DNA from: Hoskinsella mucinilytica
Lineage (GTDB): Bacteria > Bacillota_I > Bacilli_A > Erysipelotrichales > Erysipelotrichaceae
Assembly: GCF_045223415.1 (NCBI RefSeq)
Contig: NZ_JBEQZJ010000040.1
Location: 1 to 34,803, forward strand
DNA: 34,803 bases
Reading direction: 5' to 3'
The notes beneath the pieces are model-generated. The model was not told where the DNA came from. It saw nothing but the letters and a program-made list of their open reading frames with translations, and searched no databases. This document shows, one piece after another, positions 1-7,499 of the stretch; within the stretch, counting starts at the first letter, position 1; the number at the start of each line of letters is the position of its first letter. Made by a program: the position numbers and the translations under genes.

Positions 1-345
1 AGCCATACCAACAGCTGCGGAGATACCTTGACCAAGAGAGCCTGTAGACATATCCACACCTTCGATATAGTGCATATTGGGATGTCCTTGTAATCTGGAA
101 TTGATGTGACGAAAGGTAGCCAATTCAGCTTCAGGTAACAGTCCTTTTTCACAAAGCACTGCATATAATAAAGGGCTAGCATGACCTTTGCTTAATACAA
201 ATCGATCACGATCGATACCGGCTACATTCTTTGATGTGATATCCATTTCTTCAAAATATAAATACGTTAGCAGATCAGCGGCAGAAAGAGATCCTCCCGG
301 ATGTCCGCTTTGTGCCTGATATACCATTTCTACAATGTGTTTTCT
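1..345 (-). repeat. Left arm of a window-spanning inverted repeat (transketolase)
   Basis: Bases 345-1 read on the minus strand match 34459-34803 on the plus strand at 334 of 345 positions by direct comparison. The arm probably continues beyond the left edge. Confidence 0.97.
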
Positions 346-384
346 TACTTGATTTGCATGTTGTTTGATTTCTTTTGTTTTCAA
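1..384 (-). CDS. Transketolase, N-terminal subunit (partial, copy A)
   Basis: This is the first 128 codons of a split-type transketolase N-terminal subunit; the gene runs off the left edge. Transketolase moves two-carbon units between pentose phosphates using thiamine diphosphate. Family marks are SGHPGG near residue 26, SKGHASP near residue 72 and GSLGQG near the cut end. The start is a TTG at 384 behind a GGGAG ribosome site, 14 bases after the ulaE stop, so it belongs to the ascorbate operon, where it would feed D-xylulose 5-phosphate into the pentose phosphate pathway. From codon 14 onward the DNA is nearly identical to the copy at 34459-34803 in the opposite orientation, while the N-terminus differs (MKTKEIKQHANQVRK here). 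The C-terminal subunit is expected beyond the edge (inference). Confidence 0.93.
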   Translation of the reverse strand, partial: MKTKEIKQHANQVRKHIVEMVYQAQSGHPGGSLSAADLLTYLYFEEMDITSKNVAGIDRDRFVLSKGHASPLLYAVLCEKGLLPEAELATFRHINSRLQGHPNMHYIEGVDMSTGSLGQGISAAVGMA

Positions 385-398
385 TCTATTCGTCTCCC

Positions 399-1274
399 TT
401 ATATAAATACAGTATCTAGTTTTTCTCTTAAAAAGACACTGGCATCCTTTAAATCTTGCTTCCAAGATGTATTTCCCGTATACCAAAATTCACCAACAAA
501 TAGTCGTACCCCAAGATCATGAAGCACAGATATATTTGATATAAACTCCGTATGTCCGCTACCAAATGGTATCTCTCGATATTTTCCCGGTACGGTTTCC
601 TTAAGATGTGCCGCAAACAAATGTCCTGTTCCTATTCGTACATCTTGATTGACTGCAGTATGATACAATAATGAGGAATTCTTAAGATTTCCGATATCAG
701 GATAGACTCCTAAATAAGGAGAACGTATCATATTAACATAATGCATTGCTTTTCCTACTGTATCCATGAATGGTGTTTCCATTGTTTCAAAGCCTAAACA
801 AATTCCTTTACTTGAAGCCATTAACACAGCTTTATGCAAATTAGCCACAAAGTCTGCCTTGGTTTTGGTAGATCCTTGTTCATAATATACATCATAACCA
901 GCTAATTGAATGACTCTAACGCCAAGATCAGAAGCTAATGTGATTGCTTTTTCCATGATGTCTAAAGAACGCTTCTGTATCTGTTTATCTTGAGAACCAA
1001 AAGGGTATTTACGATGTCCACTCAAACAGATCGAATTGATTTTCACCCCTGTTTTCCACATCATATCAACAAGCTGTTTACGCTCTTTCTTTGTCCATTC
1101 TAATCTTGCCAGTTTTTCATCTGTTTCATCAATACTCATTTCAAGATAATCAAAACCACTTTCTTTTGTTAAGGTTAACTTTTCCTCCCAGCTTAGATCC
1201 AAGGGCATGGCCTTTTCATATAGCCCAAGCTGGTACCCTTTATTTTGTCTGTCCATAATATGCATTTGGTCCAT
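399..1274 (-). CDS. ulaE: L-ribulose-5-phosphate (L-xylulose-5-phosphate) 3-epimerase UlaE
   Basis: Cytosolic TIM-barrel epimerase that converts L-xylulose 5-phosphate to L-ribulose 5-phosphate in ascorbate breakdown. From LGLYEKAMP near residue 17 the protein follows E. coli UlaE closely: EMSIDETDEKLARLEW, IQLAGYDVYY and VYPDIGNL are recognisable, and metal-binding acidic and histidine residues of the AP-endonuclease-2 fold are present. The length (up to 291 aa) fits. The start is uncertain: the most upstream ATG (1274) overlaps ulaF by 35 bases, and an internal ATG at 1256 would begin MDRQNKGYQ. Neither has a good Shine-Dalgarno, which suggests translational coupling to ulaF. It lies between ulaF and the transketolase gene. 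Confidence 0.93.
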   Translation of the reverse strand: MDQMHIMDRQNKGYQLGLYEKAMPLDLSWEEKLTLTKESGFDYLEMSIDETDEKLARLEWTKKERKQLVDMMWKTGVKINSICLSGHRKYPFGSQDKQIQKRSLDIMEKAITLASDLGVRVIQLAGYDVYYEQGSTKTKADFVANLHKAVLMASSKGICLGFETMETPFMDTVGKAMHYVNMIRSPYLGVYPDIGNLKNSSLLYHTAVNQDVRIGTGHLFAAHLKETVPGKYREIPFGSGHTEFISNISVLHDLGVRLFVGEFWYTGNTSWKQDLKDASVFLREKLDTVFI

Positions 1275-1941
1275 GTTTTCTCTTGAAATGTTTATCTAAT
1301 AATACTTGTTGCATCGGCTCTATTTCATTGTTCTTCAATAAGGAAGCAATCGCATCCATCATGGCACATTCTTCCATTACCACTGCATTATGCACAGCAT
1401 TTTCTGCATCTGTTCCCCATGCAAATGGACCATGACTATGAACTAATACCCCCGGTACCTCATCAGCGTTTAACTTTCTTTCTTTGAATGTTTCCACGAT
1501 GACTTTACCGGTTTCTAATTCATATTCTCCATGAATTTCTTCTTCACTCATCAATCTTGTACAAGGAATTGCGCCATAGAAATAATCTGCTTGGGTGGTT
1601 CCCAATGCCATGATATCTTTTCCTGCTTGAGCAAAACTGGTTGCCCAACGTGAATGGGTATGTACCACTCCGTTGATATTTGGCCAATTACGATAAAATT
1701 CTAAATGTGTCATCAAATCACTGCTTGGTTTTAAAGAGCCTTCTACCACATTCCCCTCAAGATCAACCAATACAATGTCTTCTTCTTTCATATCGTCATA
1801 TTCTACACCACTTGGTTTGATGGCAACGATGCCGTGTTCTCGATCAATCGCAGATACATTACCCCAAGTGAAGGTAACCAAGCCATATTTCGGTAATAAT
1901 AAATTTGCTTTTAATACCTCTTTTTTTAATTGTTCCAGCAT
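1240..1941 (-). CDS. ulaF: L-ribulose-5-phosphate 4-epimerase UlaF/AraD family
   Basis: Class II aldolase-type zinc enzyme that converts L-ribulose 5-phosphate to D-xylulose 5-phosphate, the last ascorbate-specific step. The 233 aa match the usual AraD/UlaF/SgbE length. Zinc ligands fit the family: HTH at residues 94-96 and HSH at 168-170. The TWGNVSA motif (residues 25-31) and KPSGV (42-46) contribute to the phosphate and substrate site. The ATG at 1941 follows a GGAGG-like ribosome site. The 3' end overlaps ulaE. AraD of arabinose use has the same chemistry, but the ula neighbours settle the role. Confidence 0.94.
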   Translation of the reverse strand: MLEQLKKEVLKANLLLPKYGLVTFTWGNVSAIDREHGIVAIKPSGVEYDDMKEEDIVLVDLEGNVVEGSLKPSSDLMTHLEFYRNWPNINGVVHTHSRWATSFAQAGKDIMALGTTQADYFYGAIPCTRLMSEEEIHGEYELETGKVIVETFKERKLNADEVPGVLVHSHGPFAWGTDAENAVHNAVVMEECAMMDAIASLLKNNEIEPMQQVLLDKHFKRKHGPNAYYGQTK

Positions 1942-1952
1942 AGAAGTTCCTC

Positions 1953-2987
1953 CTATTTCGTTACGACATAAACTGCCGCTTCATTTTTTGTATGATTGGC
2001 CGCAACGATCAAGTCACGATTTTCTTCATTTACCACACATAAATTCGCAGGTCCCACGCCTTTTTCGATCACGGTAGTAACAAATTCATTATTGATATAT
2101 TGTACATAGAAAAGTTCAGCATCTTCACGACGTACACCGGCTAAAAAGGTTGGAATGCCTAAAAGCTTGGTACCGACAAGGGTGTGTGCAAAGTCAATCT
2201 TATGATCATAGCGATAAACTTCTTGATAAGTACCATCGATACATTTATAAATTTTGATGGTATCTCCATGGAATTCTTCAATCGTCATAATTTCATCTTG
2301 ACCATCTTGATCAATGTCAATGGTTGCGATTTCTCCGATATGTCCTTCTAAGATATATTCTTTTTTCCATTCTCCATCGATGCTTTCCGGAGGCATCACT
2401 CGTAAGATACCTTGATCACTTCCAAAATAACCTACATCTTTACCGTTTTCTTTCGCATGCCAATAGCCATGGTTACGATATAAGCCATCTTCTAATATTT
2501 GTAGTTGTATCCCTTGTGATGGATCATCAGGAAGGATACCTGTATATATTCTACCTGGAACGCTCCAATCATTCTTATCTTTTTTGGTAGTTGCGATCGT
2601 TGCGCCAATAAAATAATTGACCCCATTTTGATGATAGATATCAAAGCGATGAATATATGGCATAGATAATACATCTTTGATCGTCCATCCATTTTTCTCA
2701 TCATAGACACCCCAAACGATTTTCGCAAGACTTGGAGATACCTTTAAATAAAATTCTTGTACTGCTAAAAATTCATGTTCTTTTCCCGGAATAGGAATGA
2801 TGGACATACAGCCTCCGGGCTTTGTCCAAATCGTTTCTTTTTCTTCAAAATCATCACCGCTAAACATCACACATCCTACCTCCGGATCTTCACTTGCGAA
2901 TAAAATATGATTGGCATTGTCCATATAGATGTTACTTGCGCAATAGCAACGCTTCATGTCTTGCAGGTGTTTTTTCTCTATTTTCAT
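1953..2987 (-). CDS. Uncharacterised cytosolic beta-propeller-like protein in the ascorbate operon
   Basis: A 344-residue protein whose function I do not recognise. It has no signal peptide or membrane segment, so it should be cytosolic. The sequence is rich in short beta-strand repeats with Trp, Tyr and Gly, and carries a calcium-loop-like DIDQDGQDEI near residues 230-240, typical of VCBS/FG-GAP propeller blades. It sits inside the ula operon between the PTS genes and ulaF, 11 bases upstream of ulaF, behind an AGGAGAT ribosome site. E. coli ula has no counterpart. Because ulaD (3-keto-L-gulonate-6-phosphate decarboxylase) is not seen here, a role in sugar-acid conversion is possible. Propeller-type sugar lyases and lactonases exist, but assigning one is speculation. 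Confidence 0.8.
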   Translation of the reverse strand: MKIEKKHLQDMKRCYCASNIYMDNANHILFASEDPEVGCVMFSGDDFEEKETIWTKPGGCMSIIPIPGKEHEFLAVQEFYLKVSPSLAKIVWGVYDEKNGWTIKDVLSMPYIHRFDIYHQNGVNYFIGATIATTKKDKNDWSVPGRIYTGILPDDPSQGIQLQILEDGLYRNHGYWHAKENGKDVGYFGSDQGILRVMPPESIDGEWKKEYILEGHIGEIATIDIDQDGQDEIMTIEEFHGDTIKIYKCIDGTYQEVYRYDHKIDFAHTLVGTKLLGIPTFLAGVRREDAELFYVQYINNEFVTTVIEKGVGPANLCVVNEENRDLIVAANHTKNEAAVYVVTK

Positions 2988-3025
2988 AGGTAATATCTCC
3001 TTTTTTTTATCATTTTTGGTATAAG

Positions 3026-3052
3026 AAAAGCTGCACTAGGCAGCATTTCTTT
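3026..3052 (-). terminator. Intrinsic terminator between ula PTS genes and enzyme genes
   Basis: On the minus strand GCTGC-CTAGT-GCAGC (3044-3030) is followed by TTTTCTT. It lies right after the ulaB stop (3055) and before the propeller gene. A short stem with a U-rich tail suggests partial termination, so the PTS genes would be transcribed more than the enzyme genes. Strength is inferred. Confidence 0.65.
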
Positions 3053-3054
3053 TT

Positions 3055-3354
3055 TTATCCGTTCAGCGCTGCTGCCAGCCCTTCTTCGATTTCTTTCGCA
3101 GACATCACATTTCTTAATCCTACGATTTTGGTTCCTTTCTTTTCCGCATCCGCAAACATGGATGTAAAATTCTTAGAACACAATACGATATCATATTGAC
3201 TTGCGGCAGATTTTCCTTCTGAAACTGCACAGTGTCGGATTTCTCCTACCTCTAGTCCCATCTTTTTTGTTACTTTTTCAACATTTAATTTGATCATCAT
3301 GCTTGTACCTGCACCATTTCCGCAGCATACTAACAGTTTTAGTTTTCCAGCCAT
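3055..3354 (-). CDS. ulaB: PTS ascorbate-family EIIB component UlaB
   Basis: Soluble phosphocarrier domain of the L-ascorbate PTS, 99 aa. It takes phosphate from the IIA protein on a cysteine and passes it to the sugar bound at IIC. The P-loop-like VCCGNGAGTS near the N-terminus places the phosphocysteine at C11, as in E. coli UlaB (CGNG). The ATG at 3354 follows AAAGGAG. It lies downstream of ulaA and is the last PTS gene before an intrinsic terminator. Confidence 0.92.
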   Translation of the reverse strand: MAGKLKLLVCCGNGAGTSMMIKLNVEKVTKKMGLEVGEIRHCAVSEGKSAASQYDIVLCSKNFTSMFADAEKKGTKIVGLRNVMSAKEIEEGLAAALNG

Positions 3355-3405
3355 AGTAATTTTATCTCCTTTACATTTTTGTTATCTTATATTATATCAG
3401 TTATC

Positions 3406-4884
3406 TTATGCTTGTGCCTGCTCTTTTTCTTTCATCTTTTCCAGGTAAGCATCATAGTCTTCCGTGATAAGGAAGTAAGTGTCAGGGTGTTTACGATATT
3501 GAAGCTGTGGAATTGCCAATAAGATCAATACGACGATTGCGACTCCGAAGTAACCGGCAAATTTCATAATGACTGTGAATGCTGGCCATACGGTTGCCCA
3601 GTCGAACATTCCAAGATATCCGCCATATGCCGCAAGTCCGACCCATCCGGCAATCAATGCAGAGCCGAATACCTGAATCAACCCGGAAATGAATGGGAGA
3701 ATAACCGCAGCCTTGATACCACCACGATTATCAGCATAGGTTGCGATTACTGCGTTGTCAAAGAATACTGGCACAAAGCCTGCGATTACCAACGTTGGTG
3801 ATTTCATTAACAACAATACCATGATCGCAAGGAATTGACCCAGCGCACCCATTAAGAATCCAACCGTAACGGCATTGGCACTACCAAAGCCAAACACTGC
3901 AGCACAATCGATTCCCGGAACTGCACCAGGTAAGAAAGAATTACTGATACCTTGGAAAGAGTTTGTAAGCTCTGTAACGAACGTACGAACACCTAATTGT
4001 AGAATTGCAAGATAAACCGCAAAGTTTAATGAAGTTGTCATGATATAGAAGAAGAAATTATCTGTTGCTTTCATGAATTCCATAGATACCAGATAATCTT
4101 TTCCTAATACAAGTAGGATTGCGCCGAAGAATAAGAACATCAATACAGAAGTCGCAACCATATTTTCATTGAAGATAGATAGAAAGCCCGGGAATTTTAA
4201 ATCATCCAAACGCTTTGTTTCTTTATTTTTACTTTTGAATTTATCTGCGAGCTTCGCAAAGATCGCAATACCAAACATCTGTTGATGAGCGATGGCAAAT
4301 CCACCACCTTCTGTTAACTCTTGTGTTACTTCTACTGTTAAGTTAGAACCAACTGCCCAATATAACCCCAATATCAAGCCCATAACGATCAGAATTTGAG
4401 TATCCCCTAAAGATGGGAAACAGAATAGAATCAACCAGAAAGCGGTAGATGCTTGTTGCATCTGCACATGTCCGGTCGTAAATACGGCACGCATCTTTGT
4501 CCATTTCTTTAAACGTACCAGAACCAAGTTCATAATGAAAGCTACTAGCAATAACAGCATGACCTGAGAAAAGGTTCGCCCGAATTGTTCCCCGATTCCT
4601 GCTGTTACTGCGTTTTGTCCGAAGTATGGGTCAATGACCATAGCATCTAAATTGAAACGATCCTTTAATCCAACTAGGATCGGACGGAAATTATTGGTCA
4701 ATCCTCCTGAACCAACCGCAAGGATCATATAACCAACGGTAGCTTTGATAAATCCGGCAAATGCTTCATAAATCGGTTTCTTCAACAACAAATAACCAAC
4801 TAAAACCATAACACCTATAAAATAGGCAGGCTGAGTTAAGATATTGGATGCGAAGAAATTCCATATACTCATTAAAAAGTCCAT
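3406..4884 (-). CDS. ulaA: PTS ascorbate-specific EIIC permease UlaA
   Basis: Integral membrane permease, 492 aa, that takes up L-ascorbate while it is phosphorylated to L-ascorbate 6-phosphate. It has about ten to eleven hydrophobic spans, UlaA-type motifs such as GYMILAVGSGGL, TGHVQMQQAS and a GAVPGID loop, and a basic, Lys/Glu-rich C-terminal tail (YLEKMKEKEQ). The length is slightly above E. coli UlaA (about 465). It sits between ulaC and ulaB with short gaps, and an AGAGAGGAAAA ribosome site precedes the ATG. Other members of this family transport related sugar acids; the ulaG/E/F neighbours make ascorbate the best reading. Confidence 0.93.
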   Translation of the reverse strand: MDFLMSIWNFFASNILTQPAYFIGVMVLVGYLLLKKPIYEAFAGFIKATVGYMILAVGSGGLTNNFRPILVGLKDRFNLDAMVIDPYFGQNAVTAGIGEQFGRTFSQVMLLLLVAFIMNLVLVRLKKWTKMRAVFTTGHVQMQQASTAFWLILFCFPSLGDTQILIVMGLILGLYWAVGSNLTVEVTQELTEGGGFAIAHQQMFGIAIFAKLADKFKSKNKETKRLDDLKFPGFLSIFNENMVATSVLMFLFFGAILLVLGKDYLVSMEFMKATDNFFFYIMTTSLNFAVYLAILQLGVRTFVTELTNSFQGISNSFLPGAVPGIDCAAVFGFGSANAVTVGFLMGALGQFLAIMVLLLMKSPTLVIAGFVPVFFDNAVIATYADNRGGIKAAVILPFISGLIQVFGSALIAGWVGLAAYGGYLGMFDWATVWPAFTVIMKFAGYFGVAIVVLILLAIPQLQYRKHPDTYFLITEDYDAYLEKMKEKEQAQA

Positions 4885-4918
4885 ATTATTTTCCTCTCTC
4901 TATACGCATGATAGCGCA

Positions 4919-5374
4919 TTATGCTTCATAAGTTTCTGCGATTTTTTCCAAATCCTCAATGGATGTTGCGGATAATAATGCTTCTACGATTTCCTCATTC
5001 ATCAAGGTATCCATGAGCTGTTGAATATTATTCATATGTTGTTCATGATCAACAGCAGCCAGGGAAAAGAAGAGTCTTGCTTTTTTATCAGGATCTTCAG
5101 GATCAAAATCAACTTCTTGTTCAACCTTCATAAATGATATTGCAGTACCATTGCACCCCTTCGCTCCCTCAGTTGAATGGGGCATCGCAATATTCGGTAC
5201 GATCACAATATATGGCCCATATTTTTTTACACAATCAATCACCGCCTGTACGTAGATATCCTCTACGATACCATCTTGTAAAAGTGGCTGATAACTGGCA
5301 CGAATAGCATCTTCCCAGCTTTGAAAGCTTTGTGTAAAGCAATAATGCTTTTGTTCAATGATTTCCTTTAACAT
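4919..5374 (-). CDS. ulaC: PTS ascorbate-family EIIA component UlaC
   Basis: Cytosolic phosphocarrier of the mannitol/fructose-type IIA fold, 151 aa. It accepts phosphate from HPr and passes it to UlaB. The phosphorylated histidine is H66 in PNIAMPHS. The motif YGPYIVIVPNIAMPH is shared with the IIA of the second PTS operon at 28897-29337 and with the IIA domain of the regulator at 26388-28478. It follows ulaG by 14 bases and precedes ulaA, the expected order for a coupled transport operon. Confidence 0.92.
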   Translation of the reverse strand: MLKEIIEQKHYCFTQSFQSWEDAIRASYQPLLQDGIVEDIYVQAVIDCVKKYGPYIVIVPNIAMPHSTEGAKGCNGTAISFMKVEQEVDFDPEDPDKKARLFFSLAAVDHEQHMNNIQQLMDTLMNEEIVEALLSATSIEDLEKIAETYEA

Positions 5375-5388
5375 GAGCGTTTCATCTC

Positions 5389-6447
5389 CTATAGAATAGA
5401 ACGGAATGGCACATTTGGTTCATCCGTAAAACAATCCTCAAAGCCTCTACGATAATGGAATTGGAATTTATCCTTATCTGTTGGCCATACGTATTTTCCA
5501 CCGACATCCCAGATAAACGGATGGAATTGGTACTGTAATACATCTTTTTTATAATTGTAAAGCATCATGATCTCTTGTGGATCTGCTTTGAAATTAGTCC
5601 ATACATCATAATGGAAAGGAATGACGACCTTACATTTTAAAGCCTCTGCCATACGTAAGATGTCAACACTGGTCATCTTATCCTGATTACCTACCGGATT
5701 TTCTCCATAAGAGCCTAAGGCAACATCAATATCATAATCCTTACCATGTTTTGCATAGTAAGTAGAATAATGAGAATCTCCACTATGATAAACACTACCT
5801 GCTGGTGTTTTGATGATATAATTGACTGCTTTTTCATCCATATCATTTGGACATACGCCTTTTACATCAACATCATTGGTAACAAGACAAGTTCTATCAA
5901 AACTATCAACAACGATGATTTCCGTATCCTTTACCTTAATCACATCACCCGGTTTTACTGTAACACAGCGTTCTTTTGGAACACCATAACTCAACCATTT
6001 CTCTACGCTTTTTGCAGGTCCGATAAATGGTACATCACCTTCACAGTTTTTCAAAACTGCTGCCGCATAAAATGGATCGATATGATCATTATGATAATGA
6101 GTAGATAATACTGCATCTACCTTTGTGACAGCGAATGGATCATATACGATCGGAGCCGCTCTCAAATTCGGTTGTGTCATGCGACCACCTGTCATATTTC
6201 TCATCTGATGAAATGGAGCCATCTCTTTTGTCTTTTTTGTTCTCTTTCCGTTTCCAAACCATAAATCAATGGAGATGTTGGTATCATTTTCTGTTTTGAT
6301 CCAAAGACCGGTACAGCCAATCCACCACATTGCGAACGTTCCTTTTTCTACTACTTCCTGATCGATTTCTTCATTTAGCCAAGTACCCCATTCTGGGAAG
6401 GCTCCAAGTATCCAGGATTCTCTTGTTATTTCATCTACTTTACTCAT
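5389..6447 (-). CDS. ulaG: L-ascorbate-6-phosphate lactonase UlaG
   Basis: Metallo-beta-lactamase-fold hydrolase that opens the lactone of L-ascorbate 6-phosphate to 3-keto-L-gulonate 6-phosphate. The start chosen is ATG 6447 (MSKVDEITRESWIL), matching E. coli UlaG and lying behind AAGGAGTG; the frame stays open upstream to 6519, but that extension has no homology and no ribosome site. The 352 aa match E. coli (354). The metal motif is THYHNDHID, with further conserved HSGDSHYS and IPFHYD. It is first in the ula operon, with roughly 100 bases of leader from the proposed promoter. Confidence 0.96.
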   Translation of the reverse strand: MSKVDEITRESWILGAFPEWGTWLNEEIDQEVVEKGTFAMWWIGCTGLWIKTENDTNISIDLWFGNGKRTKKTKEMAPFHQMRNMTGGRMTQPNLRAAPIVYDPFAVTKVDAVLSTHYHNDHIDPFYAAAVLKNCEGDVPFIGPAKSVEKWLSYGVPKERCVTVKPGDVIKVKDTEIIVVDSFDRTCLVTNDVDVKGVCPNDMDEKAVNYIIKTPAGSVYHSGDSHYSTYYAKHGKDYDIDVALGSYGENPVGNQDKMTSVDILRMAEALKCKVVIPFHYDVWTNFKADPQEIMMLYNYKKDVLQYQFHPFIWDVGGKYVWPTDKDKFQFHYRRGFEDCFTDEPNVPFRSIL

Positions 6448-6552
6448 ATGTTCTTCACTCCTTGTTTCGTTTTCTTGTTTCAACCTAGGTTTTCTTTGTA
6501 CACCCATATGATAATGCATGATTGGGATCGTTTCAATACTATTTTATGAATA

Positions 6553-6588
6553 TTCTTAAATTTATATGAACGATTTAAAAATTTGTAA
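6553..6588 (-). promoter_or_regulatory. Promoter of the ula operon
   Basis: On the minus strand TTACAA (6588-6583), 16-base spacer, TATAAA (6566-6561). The -10 lies inside a CGTTCATATAA element that recurs at the -10 of the divergent promoter at 6631-6659. Boxes are seen; activity is inferred. Confidence 0.6.
6562..6572 (-). promoter_or_regulatory. Operator candidate, CGTTCATATAA, ula side
   Basis: CGTTCATATAA on the minus strand covers the -10 box of the ula promoter. The same 11 bases are at 6648-6658 on the plus strand, in the same relation to the -10 of the regulator promoter. It is a plausible site for the DeoR-family protein encoded at 7500-8291. Confidence 0.5.
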
Positions 6589-6630
6589 TCGTATTCATTT
6601 AATTTATGATTGTTTTTATGAATTATTATA

Positions 6631-6659
6631 TTGACTTTCTGATTTAACGTTCATATAAT
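6631..6659 (+). promoter_or_regulatory. Promoter of the TPR-deoR operon
   Basis: TTGACT (6631-6636), 17-base spacer, TATAAT (6654-6659): a near-consensus vegetative promoter, 27 bases before the start codon at 6687. Its -10 overlaps the CGTTCATATAA element (6648-6658), consistent with autoregulation. Confidence 0.8.
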
Positions 6660-6686
6660 ATAGGTGTAAAGAAAGAGGTGTTCCTT

Positions 6687-7478
6687 ATGAGTTTATCTCA
6701 ACGTGTATCATTTACTCCACAAGTTCGTAATATTATCATGGCTGCAATTTATCTTGCCTTCACCGGTTATAGCATCTATCAAATGACGCAAACCCCACAA
6801 TTAGAAGGAAAAATTTGTTACCTTATCATCATCGCTGTCATATTAGGTATTGCATTATGGTCTGAATACCTTCGCCATCTATATACCAAAGCTATCACAT
6901 TATTAAATATGGATGGAAAACCGGAAGAAGCGAAACAACAATTCGATCAATTGATCAAAAAAGATTTTTTCAAAGGATATCGTAAAACAGAGCTAATTTT
7001 CGATACCTTATATTATGCAGATCAGATGAAGCCAATGGAATGTTTAAATACATTGGAAAAAGACCATAAATTTTTCCATAATTCTATGGATAATCTATTG
7101 GTTTTTGATTACACAAAATTTTATGCTTATTTCCTTCTACAGAATCGTACAAAAACCAAACAACAATATGAACGTGTCATGAAGTTAAAGGATATCAAGG
7201 TAAAAGGTACCAAAATCTCTCCTTTATATAACTGGGAATTCATAGAAGCTATTTATCAATTTTCTTGTAAGGATTATAAAAAGAGCTTAAAAGCTTTCCA
7301 AAATGTTAACACAAAGAATATGAATCATCGAGAGTTGATGCATTATTATTATCAATTTGCGCAACTATATCTTGTATTAAAAGATAAAAAACACGCAGAT
7401 GAATGCCTTGATCACGTGATTTCATTAGGCGGAAATGCTATAATGAAACAAAAAGCAGAAACATTAAGAAATCAATAA
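6687..7478 (+). CDS. Membrane-anchored TPR-like protein of unknown function
   Basis: A 263-aa protein with two predicted membrane spans near the N-terminus (about residues 14-32 and 42-58) and then a soluble, helix-rich region of degenerate TPR-like pairs (residues 75-255; EEAKQQFDQLI and DYKKSLKAFQNV are typical). I do not recognise a specific family. The start is ATG 6687, eight bases after AGAGG; a GTG at 6678 lies inside that ribosome site. It is 21 bases upstream of the DeoR regulator gene and shares its promoter, so it may act with the regulator or simply be co-transcribed. Confidence 0.8.
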   Translation: MSLSQRVSFTPQVRNIIMAAIYLAFTGYSIYQMTQTPQLEGKICYLIIIAVILGIALWSEYLRHLYTKAITLLNMDGKPEEAKQQFDQLIKKDFFKGYRKTELIFDTLYYADQMKPMECLNTLEKDHKFFHNSMDNLLVFDYTKFYAYFLLQNRTKTKQQYERVMKLKDIKVKGTKISPLYNWEFIEAIYQFSCKDYKKSLKAFQNVNTKNMNHRELMHYYYQFAQLYLVLKDKKHADECLDHVISLGGNAIMKQKAETLRNQ

Positions 7479-7499
7479 AAAAAAGAAGAAGGATCGTTT

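Noticed and set aside
301..522. Plus-strand reading frame MSALCLIYHF... and its look-alike at 34243-34503 minus
   Set aside because: Both are antisense shadows of the two transketolase copies; their likeness only reflects the inverted repeat.
6448..6519. Longer UlaG start (24 extra residues)
   Set aside because: The extension has no homology; MSKVDEITRESW at 6447 aligns with the known UlaG N-terminus and has AAGGAG upstream.
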